From a virus: a stretch of 33,555 bases of DNA. Positions within the stretch are counted from its first letter, which is position 1, and every line of letters starts with the position of its first letter. Position numbers and translations under genes: made by a program. The stretch is from the IMG/VR virus record IMGVR_UViG_3300033156_000563, positions 1-33,555 of that record. One strand, written 5' to 3'. Below are positions 1-8,203 of the stretch, one piece after another. The notes under the pieces are model-generated. The model saw only the letters and a program-made list of their open reading frames with translations. It did no database searches and was not told the DNA's origin.

Positions 1-102
1 GTCATCGGTGCTGATCTTGGTCTGCAACTCCCGGAGCAATATGGCCTCCATGTTGTCCAGGATGTGCGTGACGATGTGCCGCTCAGATGGGACCGTTGCC
101 AT
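1..102 (-). CDS. partial phage structural-module gene (N-terminus only)
   Basis: This reading frame begins with ATG at 102 and runs off the left edge; only 34 residues are visible, starting MATVPSERHIVTHILDNMEA. Its ATG overlaps the TAA of the adaptor gene by one base (TAATG), which implies translational coupling within the late operon. Its place after the capsid and adaptor suggests a neck or tail gene, but too little is visible to name a family. Confidence 0.6.
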   Translation of the reverse strand, partial: MATVPSERHIVTHILDNMEAILLRELQTKISTDD

Positions 103-761
103 TAGCTGAACCCGTATGCCCCCGCTTGCACGTGCAGGTCTACAAGCCGCCTGTACTCCATGAGCCAGCGCCTTGCTTCCTGCTCAAGCGGGTTATCTAC
201 CTTCTGATCGATTTTGATCTCCCATTGCTCCAACTGCGCTCTTGCCGTTGAGGCGTACTCAAGAGCCCGGTAGGCGGCATAGACACAGACGGCCTCCTCC
301 GACCAGGCCCGAGTCCCCAGGTCCAGAGTGTCATTGGGGTTCGACAACTCGGAGCGCCGGGCGCCGTAGTAGAGCGTGATCGGCTCGGACAACGGCGCCC
401 GGGGCAGATAGAGCTTGCCCTCACTGGGAAAATGGATCCGAAACCCGATGGGCTCGTCTTCATCTTGCCAGTAGGACATCCAGTCGTCTTCATCCAACTC
501 GGTGATGAACTGGAACCTGCCCGCGCTCGCAAAGTAGCCCCGAACATAGGCGGCATCAACAAAGTCATCCGGAAGGTCAAACTCGTTGACATCCTTGGCC
601 GTGGCATACTCGTGCACGGCGGCAAACGGGACCTCGGTCGTGTGCGCCACGATGGCCTGGTTGATGGCTAGTGTAAGCTCATCATCAGTCCAAATTGGCG
701 TCGGGCCGGAATCCCGCAGCATGGTGCGCAGTTCAGACCGCAGGTCGGATAGGGTCGCCAT
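102..761 (-). CDS. head-tail adaptor (connector) protein, putative
   Basis: This 219-residue protein lies directly after the capsid gene, where tailed phages usually encode the adaptor that joins the portal ring to the tail. The N-terminus (LSDLRSELRTMLRD, then WTDDELTLAINQA) has the helical pattern of gp6/gp4-like and SU10-type adaptors: a helix, a W-x-D-D-E-L turn, and another helix. The C-terminal half is helical, with repeated charged positions (ALEYASTARAQLEQWEIK). The start is ATG at 761, two bases after the capsid stop, with only a weak Shine-Dalgarno, so it is probably coupled to capsid translation. The assignment rests on position and remembered family patterns. Confidence 0.65.
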   Translation of the reverse strand: MATLSDLRSELRTMLRDSGPTPIWTDDELTLAINQAIVAHTTEVPFAAVHEYATAKDVNEFDLPDDFVDAAYVRGYFASAGRFQFITELDEDDWMSYWQDEDEPIGFRIHFPSEGKLYLPRAPLSEPITLYYGARRSELSNPNDTLDLGTRAWSEEAVCVYAAYRALEYASTARAQLEQWEIKIDQKVDNPLEQEARRWLMEYRRLVDLHVQAGAYGFS

Positions 762-763
762 GA

Positions 764-2191
764 TTAGTCACCCAACCCAGCGTACCCGAAGCGGGAGACC
801 TTGCCAGCGCTGTAGACCACGTGATACCGCTCCGGCATGAACATGTTGTACTTGCCGTAGAAGTCGTATGTCACGCGGTACTGCGCCAGGCGGTCGTCTA
901 CCGCTGGCGGGAACATGATCTGCGGAGGCTGGGCGAAAGCGCCGACCACAGCGCCGGGCGCGTCCACATGGATAGCCGCATGGACGTGCAGGCCCTTGGC
1001 GATGTAGGCATACACCCCACCTCCCAGGTCCGTCTCGTAGGACTTCTGGATCGGTTGGTCAAGGACGATCCGGTGATTGTCAGCATCAACACTGACTACC
1101 TGCCGGAAGGTCAGAGTGCCATCCCAGGGATGGGGCGCGTGCTGGATGTTGAACGGCCACGCAGCATCGCTTGTCGTGACACCGGCCGGGGTGGGATCGG
1201 TGAAGATGGTCAGAACATCCCCGACCTTGATGTTGCTCCAGCCACTCGAGCCAGCGTTCACGTTCCAGCTTGCCGGCGCAGCGCACTGAACGTACCGCTT
1301 GCTCACGCCAGACTCCTGGCCAACCTTGCGGATCTGCCGCACAGTGCTCGAAGATGGATCGGGAGCACCTTCGCCCGGCACGATGGCCGCCGTGACCGGA
1401 ATCTGAGCCGTCAGGGGCCCCATGTTGTACAGGGTCGGCATGGGGTGGCGCAGGAAACGACCAGCCCCAGGATAAGCCCCGATCTCCCAGTTCATGGCCC
1501 GGCGGATGCCCCAGTCGCTGTACTTCTGGACCGAAATCCAGTTGGTATCATCGGTGCGGATCGCCAGCGCCTGACCGGGGGTCAGATACACGGTCGTGCT
1601 GGGCAAATACCCAGGCTGCGGATTCGCGTACTCAAAGTCCAGGCCGATCTCCTGGCTGAGCCTGATGTCATAGGTGTCAGTGTTGGTCAGGGCACTCAAC
1701 CCATCATTCCAACTATGACCCACGATGTACCCTGGCTGCTTCCTGACATAGGCCCCCATGATCAGCCACTCCAGGTGCTTGACGATGGCGCCAGCCACAA
1801 ACTGCTTGGTGATCTGACGCAGGACACCCTGCCGCTGGGCAGCACCAGCCTGTTCCCAAAAAGTCACGAGAGGGTCATGCTTATGCAGACCCATCCCACC
1901 GGAATGAGTCTCCATCGTGATTTCCTGCCGCCAACCAGCCGGGTGCATCTTGGTTACCCAGTAGGAGTGGTCACTGACCGCATTCCAATTGGGCTCGGGC
2001 GGGTACAGCCCGGTCCAGATCATCTTGCCGGTGCCCTTGGTAGACGGATCGGTGCGCACGGGCACAAGCTGACCAAAAAAGCTGGTCTGCTGAGCCTCCA
2101 TGATCAAGGTAGGCACGTACCAGTCACGCTGATTCAGCGTCCACCCGGACCACGGTTCCAGATAGTAACTATTCTCAAACGTCGCTGCCAT
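764..2191 (-). CDS. major capsid protein, putative
   Basis: This 475-residue protein directly follows a scaffold-like gene and precedes an adaptor, the classic location of the major head protein. It has no signal peptide, membrane segment or enzymatic motif. The N-terminus (YLEPWSGWTLNQRDWYVPTLIMEAQQTSFF) resembles the start of long coat proteins that describe a substrate-like array of subunits. A glycine, serine and proline-rich stretch from about 270 to 390 could be an inserted surface domain. The start is ATG at 2191, preceded on the minus strand by GGAGAG. I infer the function from synteny and size; I do not recognise a specific coat family with confidence. Confidence 0.75.
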   Translation of the reverse strand: MAATFENSYYLEPWSGWTLNQRDWYVPTLIMEAQQTSFFGQLVPVRTDPSTKGTGKMIWTGLYPPEPNWNAVSDHSYWVTKMHPAGWRQEITMETHSGGMGLHKHDPLVTFWEQAGAAQRQGVLRQITKQFVAGAIVKHLEWLIMGAYVRKQPGYIVGHSWNDGLSALTNTDTYDIRLSQEIGLDFEYANPQPGYLPSTTVYLTPGQALAIRTDDTNWISVQKYSDWGIRRAMNWEIGAYPGAGRFLRHPMPTLYNMGPLTAQIPVTAAIVPGEGAPDPSSSTVRQIRKVGQESGVSKRYVQCAAPASWNVNAGSSGWSNIKVGDVLTIFTDPTPAGVTTSDAAWPFNIQHAPHPWDGTLTFRQVVSVDADNHRIVLDQPIQKSYETDLGGGVYAYIAKGLHVHAAIHVDAPGAVVGAFAQPPQIMFPPAVDDRLAQYRVTYDFYGKYNMFMPERYHVVYSAGKVSRFGYAGLGD

Positions 2192-2222
2192 GATTCGCTC
2201 TCCTATTCGTCAGAGAACGCTT

Positions 2223-3146
2223 CTACCCCCCAAGCGGGAAAGGCATACCCGCTTTCTGACTGAGCGCCGAGACCTGGCCTGCAAGGGAACTGATCATCTG
2301 GCTCATCTCCGGCAGCCGTGCCCAGGGCATGGTGTATGCCGCAGTCACAGCCGAGCCGTACTTGGCCAGCAACTCGTCGTACCGCTCCAGCTCCTTGTTC
2401 AGCTTGTCGGGGTCTTCACGCTGCATCTTCTCCAGGTAGTTCGAGTCGTTGAGTTTGGCGTGCAGGCTCTTGGCCTCGTCAAGCTCCGAGTTCTGGCTTG
2501 GAACCTTGGGGCTTGAACCAGGCGTCATTCCCTGCGCGAGCGCCTCGCCGGTCTGCTGGGCCGCCTGGCCCACAACCCCCTTGAGGCCCTTGATCATGTC
2601 CATGATCGCCTCCCTTTGGCTTTCCGGGTCCCCTGTCAGCTTGATGTTGTCCCGGAACAGCCAAAGGTCAAGCCCCTCGCCAGGTTGCCCTGGCCGGGTC
2701 AGTTCGGTGATAAGATCGTCTCTCAGCTTCTCTGCCTTGAGTTGCTGAAACTCAACCTGCATCTCAGTCAATAGGTCGGGGGGCGGGGCTGCGTTCCCCT
2801 GTTGTTCTTGCTCCCCAGGTCCTTGCTGCTCCTGAGTGTTCGTGTTGGGGGCCTGCCCCGTGAGCCCCTGAATCGCCTGCTGGATCTCGCCCAGCGTACC
2901 CTCTAGAGCCGCGAAGCGTCTGTCATACTCGCGGTTCTGCCGGTCTAGGCCGCTGCGCCGGCGGCGCTCTTCCTCCAAAGCATCCATGAGCGTGGTGAAC
3001 CGCTGCTCAAGGTCATTGGAGGGGTGCTGCGGCGACGGCTGCTGCGGTTGCAGCCCTCCAGGGTTGACTACCGGCACCGATTGCTGCGGTGTCGGGATGT
3101 TCGGTGACGGTATTCCCTGTTGCTGCTGGTTCTGTTCCTCTCCCAT
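2223..3146 (-). CDS. capsid scaffolding protein, putative
   Basis: This 307-residue protein is very hydrophilic. It has a Q/P-rich head (residues 1-45), a predicted coiled coil (about 46-90, with LEEERRRRSGLDRQNREYDRR and GEIQQAIQG), a Q/E/G linker, a second helical region (about 125-165) and a helical C-terminus ending in SLAGQVSALSQKAGMPFPLGG. This low-complexity, coiled-coil layout immediately upstream of the capsid gene is typical of internal scaffolds that guide procapsid assembly and then leave. The start is ATG at 3146, after AAAGGGAAAG. No protease domain is visible, so maturation by a protease encoded in this gene is not supported. Confidence 0.75.
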   Translation of the reverse strand: MGEEQNQQQQGIPSPNIPTPQQSVPVVNPGGLQPQQPSPQHPSNDLEQRFTTLMDALEEERRRRSGLDRQNREYDRRFAALEGTLGEIQQAIQGLTGQAPNTNTQEQQGPGEQEQQGNAAPPPDLLTEMQVEFQQLKAEKLRDDLITELTRPGQPGEGLDLWLFRDNIKLTGDPESQREAIMDMIKGLKGVVGQAAQQTGEALAQGMTPGSSPKVPSQNSELDEAKSLHAKLNDSNYLEKMQREDPDKLNKELERYDELLAKYGSAVTAAYTMPWARLPEMSQMISSLAGQVSALSQKAGMPFPLGG

Positions 3147-3219
3147 TTTCTTTCCCTTTCTTTACCCCACGGGCTCTCGCGCGTGGGCCGGATGCTGCCC
3201 CCGGGCCGTTGGATTGGCG

Positions 3220-3235
3220 GGTCCCCATGGGGACG
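3220..3235. repeat. 16-bp palindrome copy 1 (GGTCCCCATGGGGACG)
   Basis: This is one of 11 copies in the window of the palindrome GGTCCCCATGGGGACC; here the last base is G instead of C. It lies in the 150-base gap between the 65-residue gene and the scaffold gene, 73 bases upstream of the scaffold start on the minus strand. The rest of the gap (3147-3297) is GC-rich, and I see no supported gene in it. Confidence 0.85.
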
Positions 3236-3297
3236 CGCCCGGCGCGGGGTACTTACCTTTTCCTGTCGGCCTCACGGGCCGCCTTGACTGCCTTTAG

Positions 3298-3495
3298 TCA
3301 CGCCTGGCTGTTGTGCCGCCTGGCCCAGGCTTCGGCCCTGTTCAGCACACTGCTCGCCGAGACACCCTTGCCGTGGTGGCGCAACCGCACAGCTGAAAGG
3401 CACGATTTGAGGTCGAAGATGGGGTACTTCCCCTTCCTGTCCCCGTGCTCCTTCCGCGCAGATTCAGTTACGTTACCCTTCGCTGTCCTATTCAA
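3298..3495 (-). CDS. small phage protein of unknown function (KYPIFDLKS)
   Basis: This is a 65-residue basic protein. Its central part reads KYPIFDLKSCLSAVRLRHHG, followed by a helical segment VLNRAEAWARRHN. The pattern of a short hydrophobic strand and a basic helix looks like a real small structural-module protein. The only in-frame start is TTG at 3495, which overlaps the TAG of the preceding gene, so translation is probably coupled. I do not recognise a family. It sits between the 92-residue virion-type protein and the scaffold. Confidence 0.55.
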   Translation of the reverse strand: MNRTAKGNVTESARKEHGDRKGKYPIFDLKSCLSAVRLRHHGKGVSASSVLNRAEAWARRHNSQA

Positions 3496-3766
3496 CGTCG
3501 ATCACCATCCAACTGATGCCGTCCCCATTGTTGGCCGCATCCATCCACATTTCAGATAGACGCCCACAGAATTTCATGGGCGGGTCTTCGGGTTTCAGGA
3601 CCAGGCCATTGCTCATGGTCACGTCATCATTCCCATCATTGCCGATAGCGATGTTCCCGGTGTTGCCCGGAAGCGCCCGCAAGATATACTTGCGCACAGC
3701 AGTGTTGGTAGACACCTGCACCGCCGTCCCAGCCGTCGCCACTTTCTTCTGTCCGCTCACGACCAC
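3488..3766 (-). CDS. small virion-type protein, possible decoration protein
   Basis: This 92-residue protein has the beta-rich composition common in small phage head proteins: an N-terminal tract AGTAVQVSTNTAVRKYILRAL, then NTGNIAIGNDG, and a C-terminal ISWMVIDVE. Short proteins of the form value-coordinate-glycine (a NTG-x-IxxG core) occur next to capsid genes as decoration or fibre-like parts. The probable start is GTG at 3766, inside the end of the previous gene, preceded by a GAGGAGGAGG stretch; GTG at 3760 is an alternative. The role is inferred from composition and location. Confidence 0.6.
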   Translation of the reverse strand: MVVSGQKKVATAGTAVQVSTNTAVRKYILRALPGNTGNIAIGNDGNDDVTMSNGLVLKPEDPPMKFCGRLSEMWMDAANNGDGISWMVIDVE

Positions 3767-4179
3767 GGCACGTCCTCCTCCTCGGGCTCGGGCAGATCGT
3801 CCAGGAACCCCTCCACATCGCCTTTTGTGATCGTGCCATCCTTGCCGGTCCCAACCAGACCACTCAGGTCCACCCCAGCCTCAGCGGCAAGCTCCTCGGC
3901 AGCCTTGGTTGCCTTGGGCGACTCAGGCTCGACCTTGGGCAACTTGGCCGCAAGCTGGGAAGCACGATACAGATTCACGATGGTGTTGGCATTGCTGGGC
4001 AAGGTGGCCTCGACGTAGGCCCGAGCCTGCTCCAAGCACTCACTCAAAGGCACGTCCTCCACAAAATGGACGTCCAGGTCGCCAGCCGTGCTCATGGCCT
4101 TCTCGATGTAAGCCACAAGCTCGGGGCTATCGTAATCTCTCTTGGCCTCGTCCAGCAAGACTTCCAGAGCACTACTCAT
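3757..4179 (-). CDS. phage protein with E3-binding-like (PSBD) C-terminal motif
   Basis: This is a 140-residue protein. The N-terminal two thirds are helical (ALEVLLDEAKRDYDSPELVAYIEK and so on). Near residues 95-132, A-T-K-A-A-E-E-L-A-A-E-A-G-V-D-L-S-G-L-V-G-T-G is followed by KDGTITKGDVEGFLDDL. This closely follows the peripheral-subunit-binding (E3-binding) pattern known from dihydrolipoamide acyltransferases, with the hallmark G-T-G-x-D-G-x-I-T-x-x-D-V. The extreme C-terminus is acidic. The start is ATG at 4179 with GAGGAGGG; a longer reading to 4305 has no comparable ribosome site. It overlaps the upstream gene by 8 bases. In a phage it is probably a protein-protein contact module rather than a metabolic subunit. 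Confidence 0.6.
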   Translation of the reverse strand: MSSALEVLLDEAKRDYDSPELVAYIEKAMSTAGDLDVHFVEDVPLSECLEQARAYVEATLPSNANTIVNLYRASQLAAKLPKVEPESPKATKAAEELAAEAGVDLSGLVGTGKDGTITKGDVEGFLDDLPEPEEEDVPWS

Positions 4180-4423
4180 CAGTACCCTCCTCTTTCTTGC
4201 GCCGACCACGCTTCTTGGGCGGCTCCCCGGACTCGTCCAGCGTAAGGATCGGCAGTACACTTGGGTCAGGTTCCAGCCGAATGATGTCACTGCCGTATTG
4301 GGCAAGAAGCCCAGCCTCTTCTTCCCTCGTCACTTCATAGCGATAGCCAGGGAAGAGCCCGTACCTCAGCCCATCCACCCTTCTCTCACCAGTGTAGCGA
4401 ATTGCCACTACTTTGTCAGGCAT
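4172..4423 (-). CDS. small phage protein with basic-acidic tail, function unknown
   Basis: This 83-residue protein starts MPDKVVAIRYTGERRV. A short beta-rich domain with aromatic residues (YRYEVTREEEAGLLAQYG) is followed by a disordered tail with the run KKRGRRKKEEGTDE. Short proteins of this design, with F/Y-x-x-G and a turn before V-x-x-x-x-A-x-x-L, occur in many phage head clusters near the capsid. The start is ATG at 4423 after GAGGAGGAAAATC. It overlaps its neighbours at both ends by 8 bases, so the block is tightly coupled. Confidence 0.6.
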   Translation of the reverse strand: MPDKVVAIRYTGERRVDGLRYGLFPGYRYEVTREEEAGLLAQYGSDIIRLEPDPSVLPILTLDESGEPPKKRGRRKKEEGTDE

Positions 4424-4667
4424 GATTTTCCTCCTCATCTTCTGGCCGCCAGTAGGCGGTCACGAAGCGCCCATACTCGTCACGACGTACTGCCGACTTG
4501 AGCGCCCCATCTCGAGCCATCTTGTCGAGCCGTTTCTTGGCAGTCTTGACGCTGCACTCAGCAGCCTCAGAATACTGGGCGGCGGTGAACTCGTAATCGC
4601 GTATCGGGATCTTGGGCGTGCCACTCAACTCGACAATTTCATTCAAGATCGCCTGCTTGTCAATCAC
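4416..4667 (-). CDS. small winged-helix-like protein
   Basis: This 83-residue protein has a central helix-turn-helix pattern: FTAAQYSEAAECSVKTAKKRLDKMARDG, followed by a wing-like strand (SAVRRDEYGRFVTAYW). This suggests a DNA-binding winged helix, similar to those used by small regulators. The start is GTG at 4667, overlapping the stop of the phosphoesterase gene by 4 bases, with GGAGGAAACG upstream. Its place inside the late operon is unusual for a repressor, so it could regulate late expression or be a structural cousin of the fold. Confidence 0.55.
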   Translation of the reverse strand: MIDKQAILNEIVELSGTPKIPIRDYEFTAAQYSEAAECSVKTAKKRLDKMARDGALKSAVRRDEYGRFVTAYWRPEDEEENHA

Positions 4668-5548
4668 AGTATCGTTTCCTCCACGCGCAGATCAGTGATG
4701 GTGACAAACGGCACGACGCTAACGGGCTTGCCCTCTACAATCTCGTAAGCGCACAGGCCATTCATTAGCGTAGGCTCGCTGTATGTAACTTGCCGACTGT
4801 GCTCATCCATGCCACACAGGGAAGGCAAGACGGTGATGTGAGACAGCACCACTTCTGAGCCAAGTGCCATGTCCAGCACCTCATGCACCCACACGTGGCG
4901 GTGTGCGCGGATGTACACGTCAGCCGGGCGCTTCCCCACACTAAAGTCCTTCGCCATCCGGTCCCGCAGGTAGTAGCGAGCCTGGTTGCCGTCAAGCCAC
5001 CAGCGCAGTCCCTTCCCGGGGCCGTGGTGCGCCACGTCCAGAACCTTGTCGAGCACCCTCACCCTGCCATGGTGCAACGCCCGCACACTGATATTGGTCT
5101 CGTTGGCCAACATGGCAGCCACCTTGGCCTCAGAAGTCACATAGCCCATGTTAACGTGCGCCGGTGTCCCCGAAAAGAACCGGATAGCCTTGACGTTCTT
5201 GTGCTTGAGCCAGGGCTTCATGGTCTCAACGGCGACCTGTATTTGCTCGCTCTCAGTGATGGGCATCAGCCCTTCCCTGTACTTGGTCCCATGCGTAACA
5301 TCGCCACCGTTCAGGATGATGATGTCATCGCCACCGGCGAGGTCGATCACTTTCCCTATGCCGTCAAGGTAGATGTCCCAGATCATATCTTGGGTCTGAG
5401 TACGTTCCAGATCGACCTCTTCCCAGTCACCATCATCCGTTTCTCTGACGATGACCGTGTCCGGGTTGCAGAGCCCCAGCCTGTGCCCTGAGTGCCCGTC
5501 AGCCTGGGCGACAACGATGCAGCGACGCCGCTTCTTTCGCCATGCCAT
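4664..5548 (-). CDS. calcineurin-like metallophosphoesterase
   Basis: This 294-residue protein carries the spaced metal-ligand motifs of the calcineurin-like phosphoesterase fold: ADGHSGHR near residue 15 (D-x-H), NGGDVTHG near 80 (G-D-x-x-H), a central GTPAHVN (GNH-like position), HHGPGKG near 173, and RAHRHVWVH near 212 (G-H-x-H-like). These would hold two metal ions. Proteins of this type are encoded by several phages; the substrate is unknown. It could act on nucleic acid or a nucleotide. The start is ATG at 5548, in the TAATG overlap with the holin-like gene stop. There is no signal peptide, so it acts in the cytoplasm. Confidence 0.75.
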   Translation of the reverse strand: MAWRKKRRRCIVVAQADGHSGHRLGLCNPDTVIVRETDDGDWEEVDLERTQTQDMIWDIYLDGIGKVIDLAGGDDIIILNGGDVTHGTKYREGLMPITESEQIQVAVETMKPWLKHKNVKAIRFFSGTPAHVNMGYVTSEAKVAAMLANETNISVRALHHGRVRVLDKVLDVAHHGPGKGLRWWLDGNQARYYLRDRMAKDFSVGKRPADVYIRAHRHVWVHEVLDMALGSEVVLSHITVLPSLCGMDEHSRQVTYSEPTLMNGLCAYEIVEGKPVSVVPFVTITDLRVEETIL

Positions 5549-5883
5549 TAGTGCGCACCAGCCAGCTTCAGGGCCGCAAGAACAACCGCTGTTATCCCAC
5601 CCCCAGCCCCAACCCCCAACGCGCCATACTTGGCCGCCATAACAGCGATGTTCACCCGGTTGTCTGTCGTCCGAGCAATTGCTGGCTTGATCCGCTCATC
5701 ATAGAGCCGCTCGATGACAGACAGCCTCGTATCATGTGAATGAAGGTCCCGTGCGTGCTTGGCCACACTCCCGTTGAGCTTGTCCAGTCGCGCATTTGTC
5801 CCCATGAATCCCTCTCGCACCTCCTCACGAAGGTGCTTGACTTCATTGCATAGCACGACAAGGTTCGTAGATTCTTCTGTCAT
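5548..5883 (-). CDS. holin-like or XhlA-like small membrane protein
   Basis: This 111-residue protein has an N-terminal coiled coil (LVVLCNEVKHLREEVREGFMG, then LDKLNGSVAKH) and a single hydrophobic segment near the C-terminus (YGALGVGAGGGITAVVLAAL). A coiled coil followed by one transmembrane helix is the layout of XhlA or hemolysin-like phage membrane proteins that help lysis or anchor other parts. No endolysin is visible in the window, so a lysis role is only inferred. The start is ATG at 5883, with a weak Shine-Dalgarno. It overlaps the phosphoesterase start by one base. Confidence 0.55.
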   Translation of the reverse strand: MTEESTNLVVLCNEVKHLREEVREGFMGTNARLDKLNGSVAKHARDLHSHDTRLSVIERLYDERIKPAIARTTDNRVNIAVMAAKYGALGVGAGGGITAVVLAALKLAGAH

Positions 5884-5929
5884 GTTCTTACCCGGTGCAG
5901 GTGGTCGTGACAAGGAGCGACCAGGCTGG

Positions 5930-6409
5930 CTATTTTCTGTTGCTAAAGACCAACTCGACGGTCGGAGTAATCCGCTGCCCGGACGGGATAGTCCAGTAGA
6001 TTGCCATTTTGGCGCCACGCTGCGGGAAGATCAGATACTTATTTCCTGGGGTTTTCTCGCCGAACGTGAGTGTGTCATTGTGACTAACCCAGTTTGCGCC
6101 AAGGGCAGAACTCTGCACTGTCAGCGTCACCGTGCCTGTCGGCGTTGCCGTGCTACTCAACTCCGTGGTGGCATAGAGCTCAATCTGCGCATGTTCCGCA
6201 TACCCATCTCGGTAGTCGAACTCAACACGATAGGAACTCGAATGGCCGGTGTCCCCCTGCTCCAACCGCCGCACCTGCGGGACACCAACCAGGGTGGCGG
6301 GACTCGGGTCAGTAGCCATCACCGGCGCGCTGCTCACCAGAAGACCGCCGAGCAGGGCCAGTAGGGCTACGGCCACCATCAAACCAGTTACGAACTTGCG
6401 ACTTTCCAT
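5930..6409 (-). CDS. secreted protein with signal peptide, function unknown
   Basis: This 159-residue protein begins with a clear Sec signal peptide: MESRKFVTGLMVAVALLALL, then GGLLVSSAPVMA, with a likely cleavage after V-M-A near residue 31. The mature part is rich in S, T and beta strands (VEFDYRDGYAEHAQIELYATT, TGTVTLTVQSSALG). It is exported, so it may act at the cell surface or periplasm, for example in superinfection exclusion or lysis. The start is ATG at 6409 with AGGAGGATCGAA; upstream in-frame codons overlap palindrome copy 2 and are unlikely to be used. I do not recognise a family. Confidence 0.6.
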   Translation of the reverse strand: MESRKFVTGLMVAVALLALLGGLLVSSAPVMATDPSPATLVGVPQVRRLEQGDTGHSSSYRVEFDYRDGYAEHAQIELYATTELSSTATPTGTVTLTVQSSALGANWVSHNDTLTFGEKTPGNKYLIFPQRGAKMAIYWTIPSGQRITPTVELVFSNRK

Positions 6410-6430
6410 TTCGATCCTCCTGTTTTTTGG

Positions 6431-6446
6431 GGTCCCCATGGGGACC
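6431..6446. repeat. 16-bp palindrome copy 2 (GGTCCCCATGGGGACC)
   Basis: This is an exact copy of the repeated palindrome, between the end of the portal gene and the secreted protein gene. On the minus strand it ends 21 bases upstream of that gene's ATG, just before AGGAGG. The same arrangement of palindrome then ribosome site recurs elsewhere in the window. Confidence 0.9.
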
Positions 6447-6451
6447 ATGAT

Positions 6452-8203
6452 CTACTCTTCCTGCTTCATCCCCTCAGGCTGCTTGGCTGGTTGCTTGGGG
6501 GCCTCCGTAGCAGTCTCACCACTGATCTCCGGGACCGGCCTTGGGGGCTGCCCCCCCTCCCCCTTCGCCGGGGTCATCCACCGAATCTGATGCCCGGCCA
6601 CCGCCGCATCAATGGAGGCCAACAGCACCAACATGCCCCACAGGTCCTCCAAAGCCTCCTGGACATCGGGCACGTCGCCGAGGCGGCGTAGTGCCTCTTG
6701 AGGGCCAATAACCTTGTTGGCCACGAGGTTGGTCACTTCCTGAATCACAGCCACCCGGTCCTTCGGAATAACCGGCCGGAAACTGATCTCCTGCTGACAG
6801 CGGAGCACGTTGGGAATGGACATCGCCGGGACAATCTGCAATGCCCTGACGCTGGCCTGCTTGTACATGGTGTGCCAGATCACCCCAAGGATTTCGTGAA
6901 TCCCACCCCGGCCAGAGAGTGCCTTCGACCAGTGAGCACGAGCCCAGTCGATCAGGTTGGTCGTGGGCAACATTTCCATTGCCTTACCGAACCCACTGTC
7001 CGAATTGCCCCCTTGCCCCCTGGCCGCCGGGGTAAGCTGGCCCGCGTTGTCGGCCATCGAGAGCATAGTGCTCACAAAGTCGGGCGTCTGGCTCGGCACT
7101 TGGGGCGGGTCTGCGTTCCAGTATCGAGCCTGGGTCCCACCCACCGGTGTCCTGCCCAGGTTCAGGATGCCGTCCTTGGGCATGGGAATGTAGCGACTCT
7201 GTTGCTTCCGGTTCAAGTTGTCATCAGCAACTACACCACGAAAGTGTGTGGCGCCCGTGACCGCATCGCCAATGTCAGCCAGCGTCTTGTTGATCTCCCT
7301 GACCAACCCCTCGAGCTCCTTCACTAGGCTGTCGCCCCAGAAACGGCCCGTGAGCAATCGGGGGACATAGACAATGGGAATCACGCCTTGCTGAGTGATG
7401 GGATGCACCCAGGGGTTGGGGCCAGCCAACACCTTGCCGGGCTGCCCCGCGATGTTCGGCAGGCGGGCCGGATACCGATTGTCGCCGCTGCCAAGCATGA
7501 CGTAGTATTGCTGCCGGTCCCAGTATTCCTCAACCGGCACCTTGCCGTCATAGTCACTGGCCCTCTTGGCCTGCTCTTGCGTGAGACCGTAGCGCACCAC
7601 GGCCACGTCCGTGTCCACCTTGAACTTGAGCCGGGCCGCCAGCATCGTGCCTGGGTTCAGCGGGTCCGGGACGGGGAAAAAGTACTCCGGCTCGACGATC
7701 TCTGGGATGCAGCCGTACACGGCGTCGGGATGATAGGGGTTCCACGAAATCTTGATGATGCAGCCGCCAGCCCACTGCTGAATCGCGCCACAGGGCCGTA
7801 GGATGTGGCTGTTGAAGCTCCACCAGTATTGCAGGGCGTCCTGGAACGCCGGTGCGGCGCTGGTCAGCGCCTTGATGTCCAGCCCTGGCAACTCCGGCTT
7901 GACGTACACGTCGAAAAGGCCGCTTGCCTCCCGCCCCGTCTCGCCCCTGCCCCATAGCAGCCCGGCATGGCTGATGCTATAGGCGTAGAACAGGTTGAAC
8001 CGGACCGGCCAGCGGTAGATGGGCTCCCCGGTCTCGGGGTCGGGCGAATCCTTGGTCTCCTCCTTGAGGTAGTTGCCGTTGAACATCGAGCGCCAGGTGG
8101 GATACTCGCTGTGGGGGTACTCCCGCTCGGCCCTGGTGCCGTCCGGGTCCCGGTCGGTGAATCTTGGGTTGTTGCCGATGGTCGAGATGTCTATGGTCGG
8201 CAT
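6452..8203 (-). CDS. portal protein, putative
   Basis: This 583-residue protein has the size and position (after large terminase, before capsid) of a portal protein. It shows an N-terminal region that threads through aromatic and proline motifs (SEYPTWRSMFNGNYL, then FNLFYAYSISHAGLLWG), a helix-rich centre (LVKELEGLVREINKTLADIGDAV), and a proline, lysine and glutamate-rich C-terminus. The central V-K-E-L-E-x-L-V-x-E-I-N-x-T-L-A-D stretch resembles the helical stem of portals. The start is ATG at 8203 after GGGAG, overlapping the preceding gene by 13 bases. Portals form the dodecameric ring through which DNA enters the head. No fold search was possible here. Confidence 0.75.
   Translation of the reverse strand: MPTIDISTIGNNPRFTDRDPDGTRAEREYPHSEYPTWRSMFNGNYLKEETKDSPDPETGEPIYRWPVRFNLFYAYSISHAGLLWGRGETGREASGLFDVYVKPELPGLDIKALTSAAPAFQDALQYWWSFNSHILRPCGAIQQWAGGCIIKISWNPYHPDAVYGCIPEIVEPEYFFPVPDPLNPGTMLAARLKFKVDTDVAVVRYGLTQEQAKRASDYDGKVPVEEYWDRQQYYVMLGSGDNRYPARLPNIAGQPGKVLAGPNPWVHPITQQGVIPIVYVPRLLTGRFWGDSLVKELEGLVREINKTLADIGDAVTGATHFRGVVADDNLNRKQQSRYIPMPKDGILNLGRTPVGGTQARYWNADPPQVPSQTPDFVSTMLSMADNAGQLTPAARGQGGNSDSGFGKAMEMLPTTNLIDWARAHWSKALSGRGGIHEILGVIWHTMYKQASVRALQIVPAMSIPNVLRCQQEISFRPVIPKDRVAVIQEVTNLVANKVIGPQEALRRLGDVPDVQEALEDLWGMLVLLASIDAAVAGHQIRWMTPAKGEGGQPPRPVPEISGETATEAPKQPAKQPEGMKQEE

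Noticed and set aside
821-2263. 480-residue open frame on the plus strand
   Set aside because: It lies opposite the capsid gene, has an H/R/P-rich composition with no recognisable domain, and no suitable ribosome site; it is a GC-rich antisense shadow.
5795-5810. Possible extra palindrome copy near the holin-like gene
   Set aside because: Only the left half (GTCCCCATG) matches; the right half is unrelated, so it is a chance half-site.
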